This document shows positions 1 to 10,100 of a stretch of 33,211 nucleotides of DNA, piece by piece. The stretch covers positions 1 through 33,211 of the forward strand of contig JAFSJZ010000028.1 of NCBI GenBank assembly GCA_017449185.1, read 5' to 3'. Under the pieces are notes generated by a model that had not been told where the DNA came from, made no database searches, and saw only the letters and a program-made list of their open reading frames with translations. How positions within the stretch are numbered: the stretch's first letter is position 1; each line of letters starts with the position of its first letter. Source of the DNA: Oscillospiraceae bacterium (GTDB lineage Bacteria; Bacillota; Clostridia; Oscillospirales; Oscillospiraceae). The position numbers and the translations under genes were made by a program.

Positions 1-1140
1 CGCACGCCTGTAGCGGTGTTGGCGGTCCCGGTCAGCGTAGGCGCGGCCACATAGAAGATACTCCAGCCGGTGCCGTCAGCGGCGTTGATATACCCGGTGC
101 CTGCCGCGTTGAGCGCACGCACCGTGTACCACAGTTTCACGCCCAGCGGCGCCGTCGTATCCTCATAGCTCGTACCCTCAACGTCAGCAATTGCCGTCCA
201 GCTGCTTGTGCCGTCGGCCCGGCGCATGAGACGGAAGTTCGCTGCGCCGGCGGGCTTCGTCCAGGTGATGCTCACGCCGTTCTGCGTCGCTTCCAGGGCC
301 GAAATGTTCGCCTTGGCGACAAAGGTGCAGGTACGGCCCGTGGTATTGTAGGCGCTGCAGGCGCTGCCGTTCGCGTCGAGGCACTGCACGGTGTAAGTGT
401 AACGGTTCGAGGAGACGACCGAGGTGTCGATCAGCGAGCAGTCGGCCGTCTCGCGGATCGCCGTGAAGTCGGTCTCATTCAGCGTCAGGTTCTTGCGCAG
501 CAGACGGTACTTCGCCGCGCCGTCCACCGCATTCCAGCTGACACGCACGCCTGTAGCGGTGTTGGCGGTCCCGGTCAGCGTAGGCGCGGCCACATAGAAG
601 ATGCTCCAGCCAGTGCCGTTGGCAGCGTTGATATACCCGGTGCCTGCCGCGTTGAGCGCGCGCACCGTGTACCACAGCTTCACGCCCGAGGGCGCCGTCG
701 TATCCTCATAGCTCGTACCCTCAACGTCAGCAATTGCCGTCCAGGCGCTTGTTCCGTCGGCCCGGCGCATGAGACGGAAGTTCGTTGCGCCGGCGGGCTT
801 CGTCCAGGTGATGCTCACGCCGTTCTGCGTCGCCTCCAGGGCCGAAATGTTCGCCCTGGCGACAAAGGTGCAGGTACGGCCGGTCTCGTCGTGCAGACCC
901 GCGAGTCCATACTGATCGATCGCCTCTACTGTGTAGGTATAGCGGTTGGATGATTTCACCGCCGTATCGACCAGGGAGAGAGCCGTAGTCTCGCCGACGG
1001 TATTCCACTGCGTCTCGCCGGCCGTCAGGTTCTTGCGCAGCAGGCGGTATTTCGCAGCGCCGTCCACCGCGTTCCAACTGACACGCACGCCTGTGGCGGT
1101 GTTTGTGGTCCCGGTCAAGACCGGAGCGGGCAGTTTCAGT
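1..1140 (-). repeat. Near-identical tandem FN3-like double-domain repeat, about 540-543 bp per unit
   Basis: The sequence starting at 1 reappears at 544 and again at 1084, giving periods of 543 and 540 bp (181 and 180 codons). Units 1-543 and 544-1083 are very similar at the base level, not only in protein. Each unit carries two FN3-like segments, one containing VSWNAVDGAAKYRLL and one containing VSITWTKPAGA-NFRLMRRADG. The array probably continues past the left edge. Such sequence identity suggests recent duplication or gene conversion and allows copy-number change in frame. Confidence 0.88.
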
Positions 1141-4100
1141 TCAATGGAACTGCTCTCGCCCGGAGGCGTGATCCAGTCGTACAGCTCACCAGCGAAGGTT
1201 CCGGCCGCGATCCGGTAGGTCGCTTCTCCTTCCGTCGGAGCGTCCGGATCGAGGTATGCGGGCTCATTCACTTCGGCGATCACGACAAAGTCGGCTGCCT
1301 CTTCGGAGTAGCGCATGACCGTGTAGAAGTCCGCACCCTCCACGGGCGTCCAGCTCAGGCTGACCCCACCCGCTGCGCGCGCAAGCACAGGCTTCGGAGC
1401 CGTCAGCGTCGTGACAAGGAAGAGATGCCATTCTCTGTTGCCGTAGCAGTCTTCGGCGGAGCCGTAATATGCCGCAAAGCCGTCCGGGATCTGCACGGAG
1501 AGGGTATCGGTCTTTTCACCTTCGACAACCGTCCAGTCCGAATCAAGGGTAAACCAGTCGTAGGTGAGGCCTTCCGTCACGTCGGCCTCTGCCCGGACCG
1601 TGAGCACACAGGTTTCTCCGGCCCGGACAGAGATCGGATAATCATCCGGCGTGCCGCTGATGCTGAGGTGGTTTTCAACCGCCACATCGAACCAGATCTC
1701 ATAGACGCCGCCATAGCAGTCGGTCACTTGGCAGAGATAGGAGGTGATCGCGGTGACCGGCGGGGTCGTCAGGCTCTGCGAGGTCTCGCCGTCAAGGATG
1801 ATCACATACGAGTACTCGCTTCCCTCGATCGGCTCAAGCGTACACCACTGGAAGCTCATGTCCTCCGTGTTGTCCGCCTCGACCCGGAACGCAAGCTCGG
1901 CGGATTCCCCGTAGGGAACGTAAACGAGTGCTTCGCCCACCGGTGTGAGGACCACGTGATTGTTCACACTGACATCGACAGAAAGCGTATAGTCACCGCC
2001 GTAGCAGTCGGTCGCCACGATCAGGTACTCTGTCTTCTGCGTGATCGGGTCCGTCGTCAACGTGAGAGAGGTCGCGCCTTCGATGACCCGGATGTAATTA
2101 TATACCTGCCCGTTGAATTCATCGACTGTCGGGACGATTTTATACCACTGGAAGGTCATGCCGTCCCGGTTGTCCGCCTCGACCGAAGCGGTGATGACCG
2201 CCGGCGTGTTATAGTCGGCCAGGACCATACGGCTGCCCGTTCCCGCCAAGCTGAGAACCACGTGGTTTTCTACCTGAACAGTAAATTCGGCAGAACACTG
2301 ATTGTCATAGCGGTCCCGGACGATGCATTGGAAGATCCCACGCCCGGTAACGTTCTCGACCGACAGGCAGGCGCCTGTCTCACCGGACAGCTCGCTCCAA
2401 CGGTTCCCGCTGCTCTCCGCATTCCAGCGGTACCACTGATAGCTTATCCCCTCCAGATCGTCCGCCGAGACCTCGACTTCCAGCTGCGCCGTGCCGCCGT
2501 AAGGAACGATCTTCAGATACTCGTCGTCGACGGGCACGGCGGAGAGGTGGTTGTCCATCACTCTGGACAGAGTCACGCTCTTCGTCACATGGTCTCCGAC
2601 ATAGTTCGTCAGGAGGAAGTAATACGTTTCGCTCGCGGTCAGCTCGTAGGTATTGCCCTCATAGTCTGCCCCGAGCTGTTTGAGCTCTCCGTCGTAGATG
2701 AAGAAGCTGAAGCCCGAATCGAAGGAGTACTCTCCGGTCTCGTCGGGGGTATACTTGAAGCAGGTGCACGAGCTGTAATAGTCCAGCGTCACGTCAACGG
2801 TCTGACCCAGAACCAGGGATTCGATCTCCATCTCACGAAGGTCGGGGCGGAGGATGAAGGTAACCGTCTTGTAATTGCCGTAGCTGTCATAGACTCTGCA
2901 GCAGATATTTCTGTCGCCGATGGTGTTTTGCAGATCCACCGTAAACTCGTTGGGATCGCCTTCCGGGAAGAGCGGCTGAGTGCCCCATGCAGGATCTGCG
3001 ATCATCCATTCATAGGACAGTTCGCTGTTCAGCGCCGGATCGGGGATCGCAGCTTCCACGTGCAGCGTGACGCTCTCGCCCGGGAGTAAGATGACAAGCG
3101 CCTCGGAAGACTCCGGATCGGCATGGTTCACAGCGCCGTTCGAGAAGGCATAGCTGATCTCCGTGATCGTCAGCCCGGTGTCCGGGAGGATGTTGAAGTA
3201 GATATCCGTTGTGTTGTGATACTGGTCCGTGATCCTGCAGACAAGGATCCAGGCCTCTTCGACGGGCTCTGTCATAAAGCTCTTCCCGTCTTCGCTCACG
3301 CCTTCCGTGAGCTTTGTCCAGACCTGAGCCCACTGGGAGCCGTCGGAGACACGGTACCATTCGCATTCCAAATGACTTTCATCCCGGGCATGGGGGTCGA
3401 CGCTGACCGTCACCACCTCGCCGAAGGGCACGAGCATCTCGGTGACAGAACCGTATTCCGGCACGCAGCTCAGGAAGTTGTCAACATAGATATAGAACCA
3501 GACATAGTCGTGGTTTTCATAGGCGTCGGTGATCTTGCAGCAGATCTCGGTGTAATCGCTCACACTCTCGATCGTATAGGCGGGACCTGTCGCTCCTTCG
3601 ATCGGCAGGAGCTCGTAATGCGAGCTGCCCGTCTCTTCATCGTAGATGCGCTCGTTGATACACCACTGATAGGTGATGCCCTCCGGATCCAGGGCCGACA
3701 CCTCGACTTCAAGGGCTGCGCTATCGCCGGGCAGAACGGAAAAGCTGTTCTGATAATTCTTCGCATGGGCGACGAGCTGGTTGTCAAAAAGCTTGATCAG
3801 CTTGACAGGGAAGGATCCGGCGGATTTGTCCGAGAAGTGTGCGGCAAAGAAGTAGGTCTCTCCGGCGGTCAGCTCGTACTCGAGCCTGAAGTTGTAATTA
3901 TCCCCGCCGTTGTCATTGTAGGTCAGTTCGTGATGATCTGCGTCATACAGGTAAGCGCAGGGATCGTCCGAAGTGAAAGACATGAACCTGTATGTGGCGG
4001 TTTCTTCGGGAACGAAACGGAAATAGGCGTAATCTCCTTCGTTCGCGATCACGGCGCTCGTCTCCTCGCCGAGGACAAGCTCGACAGGATCGACGATAAT

Positions 4101-7100
4101 GATAAAGGAGACGAATTCGACAGTACCGTACCGGTCTTCCACCCGGCAGAACACCTTGGAATTTCGCGTCACATCGTTCAGCGTGAGGGCGGCGTCGTCC
4201 CCGCCTTCAATGGCTTCGCCGTTTAAGAAACCAGACCACTGGTAGGTGATTCCGGTCATATCGTCCGCAGTCACGGCAACCTCGAGGGGCAGGTTGTCTC
4301 CGGAGTGAAGGACAAAGAAACGCTTTCCGTCCACAGCGTCCACGCTGAGATGGTTTTCGATCTGGATAAAGAAGTGGCCGATACTAAGCTCATTGCCGAA
4401 GCGATCGACGATGTGGCAGTAAGCTTCCGTTGATTCGGTCAGGTTTTCAAGCGTGAAAACCGCTTCATTCGCGCCCTCGACGGCGACATACTCATATCCG
4501 CCGGATCCGTCTTCCTGCCTTATAAACCACTGATAGGTGATGCCCTCCTGATCCAGGGCCGACACCACGACTTCAAGGGTAGCGTTTCCCCCATACGGAA
4601 CAGTCATCTCGGACTGATAATCCTTCATATAGCCCGAGAGCTGGTTGTTGATAGAAACTTCAAACCAGATGTTCACGCCGTTGTTGTAAACGTCGCGGAC
4701 AATGCAGATGAAGCGGCCGCGCGCATTTGCGGTGACTGTGTAGCTGCTGTTCGTCTCTCCTTCGAGCAAGGTCCACTCGTCATAGTAGTTGCCGTCTTCT
4801 TCGTTATAGAGGGTCGTGACCTCATACCACTGGTAGCTGATCCCCTCCGTGTCGAGCGCGGAGACCTCGACCTCGAACGTCACGCTCTCGCCCGGCGAGA
4901 CACGGAAGCTCTGGATATCGTCCTTTGCCCAAACTTCGAGCTGATTGTCGATATAGATCCAGAAGTTGACATTTGTCTGGCTCAGATAAGCGTCACGGAT
5001 GATGCAGTATACCTCGGTATAGTCTCTGATATCGCTGAGCGTGAGCGTGCTGTTCGTCTCGCCTGCGATCGGGACATCCTTATTGTAGAGGTAGTTGCCT
5101 TCTTCGTCATAGACAGGCTGGTATCCGTACCACTGGTACGTGATCCCCTCCGTGTCGAGCGCTGAGACCTCGACCTCGAGCGTCACGCTCCCGCCCGGAG
5201 CGGCAAAGAAGTCTGAGATATCATCCTTTGCCTGAGCCTGGAGCTGATTGTCGAAATACTTGATCAGCTTGACAGGGAAGGAGCCGGCAGTCGATTCCTC
5301 CAGGAAGCGCGCGGCAAAGAAGTAGGTCTCCCCGGCGATCAGCTCGTACTCGATCTTGAAGTTGAGATCTTCCCCGCCGTCGTCATTGTAGGCCAGTTCG
5401 TTAAAGTCTGCGTCATACAGGTAAGCGCAGGTGTCGGTATCCTCCGAGGCGAGAGACTGGAAGATGTACTCGCCGGTTTCCTCGGGAACGAAGCGGAAAT
5501 AGGCAAGACCTCTTTCGTTCGCGATCACGGCGCTCGTCTCTTCATAGAGCGTCAGATCGACCAGGTCGACGAAAACGAGGAACTGAATGTCAGCAATATT
5601 GCTGTAGCAATCCGTTACCCGGCAGATCACGCGGCAGTTGTGCGTTACGTCGTTCAGCGTGAGAACGGCGCCGTCCCCGCCTTCAAAGTCCTCGCCGGTG
5701 TCGCCGTCAAACCACTCGTAAACGATCCCGGTCAGATCGTCTGCGGCCGCAGCGACCTTGAGGGTCAGGCTGTCTCCGGCCTGCAGGGAATAGACGAGCA
5801 CGCCGTCCACCGCGCTCGCGCTGAGGTTGTTGTCGATACGGAGATAGAACCAGAGGTTGTACTCCGTCCCGAAGCGGTCGCGGACAAGGCAGTAGACATC
5901 CGTTGATTCGGTCAGATTTTCGACCGTGAAGGACGCTGTGTTCGCGCCCTCGACGGCGACGTACTCATATCCGCCGTATTCATCCTCCTGCCGCACATAC
6001 CACTGGAAGCTGACCCCGTCGAGATCATCGCCGCTTAGCTCGACCTCCAGAGGGGCATCTTCTCCGGCCGTCACAAGGATCGTCTCCTTGCCGTCCTTCG
6101 GCGCCGCGGAGAAATGATTCTCCACGCCAACCGTGAACGTGACTTCCACCTTGTTGTCATAGGCGTCGACGACGTCGCAGCGGTAGCGCGCCCGATAGGT
6201 CACGTTCTCCACGGTATAGCTGTCGGAATCCGCTCCTTCGATCAGGTAATCGACCTGACAGGGAACGCCCTCATCATTCAGCTCGATGGCGATCCGATAC
6301 CAGCTGTACGTGATCCCGTTCAGATCGTTCGCATTGACCTCCACCTTGAGGAAAGCGTCCTCCCCGAAGGAGACCATGGTGTTCGATTCCTCCGACTGCC
6401 CGACCCACAAGCCGTTATCAAAATACTTTCTGACCTTCACAGTCGCTCCGCCGTCAGGCTCGAACTCACGGAAGATCTTGAGATAATACGTCTCGCCGGC
6501 ATCGAGATCCTGGTACAGCCTGTGGCTGAGTTCCATTTCATACCAGTATCCATCGTTCAGCCGCTCGAGAGAGGCGTTGTACAGATACATGCCTTCGCCC
6601 GCATAGCTGTAGAAGACATATTCGCAGGCTTCCTCCGGCGTGAAGGAGAACCAGTAAGCGCCGGCTTCGTTCTCGTCCTGAAGCTGAGAGGAGAGTTTTT
6701 CGTCAAGCGTGAGTTCCACAGCGCCCCCGCGCGGATCCGGGCTAACGGTGAAGACAAGATCCACCGTGTTTTCATACCGGTCACGGACGGTCACGCGGTA
6801 TTGCGTGAATTCCTCGAGACTTTCGATCACAAAAGAGGCCGTGTCCGCGCCTTCGATGGGAGCGGACCATGAATATCCGTTCTCCTCGTCATACACACTC
6901 TTTTGCCAGGTGAAGCTCAGCTGCGTCTCATCCAGGGCATGCGCTGCGGCCTCCAGAACGACCCGGTCGCCGAGAGAGGCGAAGATAACGCTCCGGCCGT
7001 CGACCGGCTCAACAGAGAGCTCGTTTTCGATATAGACTCTAAACCAGACGTCCGCGCTGTTGCTGTAAACATCGAGGACTCGGAAGACGAACTGCCGGTA

Positions 7101-10100
7101 CGCATCTGCGGTGGCTGTATAGCTGCTGTTCATCTCGCCTTCGAGCTTGGTCCAGACGTCATAGTAGTAGCCGCCTTCTTCGTCATAGAGGGTCGTGACC
7201 TCATACCACTGGCAGCTGATTCCCTCCGTGTCGAGCGCGGAGACCTCGACCTCGAGCGTTACGCTCTCGCCCGGTGAGACATTGAAACTGTCGATATCAT
7301 CCTTTGCATGAGCCTCGAGCTGATTGTCGATATAGACCCAGAAGGTGACGGAAGTTTCATTTTGATAAGCGTCATAGATGCGGCAGGACAACCTGGTATA
7401 GTCTCTGATATCGCTGAGCGCGAGCGTGCTGCCCGTCTCTCCTTCGAGCGTGATCCAGTTGTCATAGTAGTAGCCGCCTTCTTCGTCATAGAGAGCCGTG
7501 ATCTCATACCACTGGTATGTGATCCCCTCCGTGTCGAGCGCGGAGACCTCGACCTCGAGCGTTACGCTGCCGCCCGGCGCGACATAGAAGTTCTGGATAT
7601 TGTCCTTTGCCTGAGCCTCGAACTGATTGTCAATATGTACCCCGAAGGTGACGTCAACATCGTTGTGATAAGCGTCACTGACGCGGCAGAACACCTTGGT
7701 AAACTCTCTGATATCGCTGAGCGCGATCGTTCTGCCCGTCTCGCCTTCGAGCACGGTCCAGTCGTCATAGTAGTAGCCGCCTTCTTCGTTATAGAGGGTC
7801 GTGCTCTTGTACCACTGGAAGCTGATCCCCTCCGTGTCGAGCGCGGAGACTTCGACCTCGAGCGTTACGCTGCCGCCCGGCGCGACATAGTATTCCGTGA
7901 TTTCATCCTTCGCCTGAGCCTCGAGCTGATTGTCTATATTGACCCAGAAGTTGACCCGGCCCCAGTTTCCATAGTTGTCACTGTAGTCACAGTATGCTTT
8001 GGTATAGTATCTGATATCGCTGAGCGCAAGCGTGCTGCCCGTCTCGCCTTCGAGCCTTACCCAGTCGTCCTCGTATTCGCCGGATTCCTCGTTGTAGACA
8101 GACTGAAGCTTATACCACTGGAGAGTGACCCCCGCCATATCGAGCGCGGAGACCTCGAGCTCGAGCGTCAGGCTCTCGCCCGGCGCAACAGAGAAGGTAT
8201 CTATACCGTCCTTTGCATGGACGTCAAGCTGATTGTCGATATAGATATCAAAGCCGACAGAAACCACGTTTTGATAGGCGTCGCGGATCCTGCAGGATAT
8301 ACATGTATACTCTCTGATATTGCTGAGCGTGAGGGTGCTGCCCGTCTCACCCGCAATTGGTACATATTCATCCCAAAGGTAGTCGCCTTCCGGGTCGTAG
8401 ACAGAGTCGTACTTGTACCACTGGTAGGTGATCCCTTCCATGTCGAGCGCGGAGACCTCGAGCTCAAGCGTCAGGTTCTCGCCCGGCACGACATAGTATT
8501 CCGTGATGCCGTCCTTTGCCTGAGCCTGGAGCTGATTGTCGAGATAGACCCAGAACGTGACGTCATATTCGTTCTGATAAGCGTCACAGACGCGGCAGAA
8601 AACCTGGGTAAAGTCTCTGATATCGCTGAGCGCAAGCGTGCTGCCCGTCTCACCATCCAGCGTGACCCATTCATCCCAGTATTCGCCGCTGTCCTCGTGG
8701 TAGACAGACCGGTATTCGTACCACTGGTACGTGATTCCCTCCATGTCGAGCGCGGAGACCTCGACCTCGAGCGTTACGCTCCCGCCCGGCGCGGCATAGA
8801 AGCTGTCAACATCATCCTTCGCATGAGCGTACAGGTCGTTCCCGACCGAGACAGTGAAAACGACGCTCGAGTATGCACCGAAGCCGTCCCACGCCTCGCA
8901 TTGGAGGCAGAGAAACTCACTGACGGATTCCAGCGTATAGCTGTCCGCCGTCGCGCCCTCGACAGGCACCCATTCGGTGTAGTCATAGTCGCCCTCTTCG
9001 TTATGGAAGGTCCGCTCGACAGACCACTGATAGGTGGCGTTCCCCAGCTCGTAGCCTTCGGTCTCCACCTCCAGCGTCACAGACGATCCCGGCGCCGCAA
9101 ACACGCTGTCGACCCCGTCTTTCGCGTGAATGCGGAAGTCATTGGTGATGTTGATGCTGAAGACCACTTCCGCTTCGCTGCCGTAGGCGTCGCTCACCAG
9201 GCAGGATACCGAGACGTTTTCGAGCGCATTGACATAGGTATAAGCGGATTGGGTCTCGCCCTCGACGGGCACCCAAGAGGTATAGTCAAAGTCGCCCTCT
9301 TCGTCATGGAAGGTCTGCAGGATACGCCACTGATAGCGGATGGTCTCCTCATCGTTGGCCGATGCGCCGACCTCCATCGTGTAGCTGCCATGGACGGGGA
9401 TCTGGACCCAGGTATCCGGCATCGCCCAAGCGGTCAGCTGATTGTCGATATAGACCCGGAACTGCAGCCACTCCTCGTTTCCGTACGCGTCGCAGGCCGT
9501 GCACTCGAAGCAGCACGCTTTGGTCGGATCCGCCAGCGTATAGGTCGACGCGGTCGCGCCTTCGATGGGCAGATAAGTCTGCTCATCTTCGTCATACAGT
9601 TTCCACTGATAGGTGGCGCCTTCGAGGTCATGACCGAGCAGCACGACGCCCATCGTCACGGCCTCGTGCGGCGCTACGGTGAAGTCAGTCTGATCGTTCA
9701 GCGCTTTGATGCCGGGCTCGTTGTCAAGATAGACGGTGAACGAGCAGGATCCCTCGTTCCCGTACGCGTCCGCGGCCCGGCAGCGGAGATCGCTGTTTAC
9801 GGTTACGTTTTCCAGCGTATAGCTTGCCGCGGTCGCGCCCGCGATGGGCAGATACTCTCCCGCCGCGTTGTCATACAGTTCCCACTGATAGGTGACGCCC
9901 TCGAGATCGTTGCCGTGCGGGACGACGCCCATCGTCACGTTCTTGTGCGGCGCCACGGTGAAGCTGTACAGATCATTCGGCTCTTCAATGTAGAACGCAT
10001 TGTCGATGTAGACGGTGAACGCGCAGGATTCCATGTTCCCGTACGCGTCCGTGACCCGGCAGCGAAGATCGCTGAGGGTGGTCACATTCTGCAGCGTATA

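Noticed and set aside
3560-3787. Possible frameshift in the giant gene, because a minus-strand stop occurs at 3560 in a neighbouring frame
   Set aside because: The frame fixed by the ATG at 11010-11012 (codons starting at plus positions divisible by three) remains open here and encodes the expected Ig-like motif; the stop belongs to another frame.
7000-9000. CRISPR or satellite array, suggested by regular ~300-bp spacing
   Set aside because: The repeats are whole protein domains in an open frame, much too long and divergent for CRISPR repeats.
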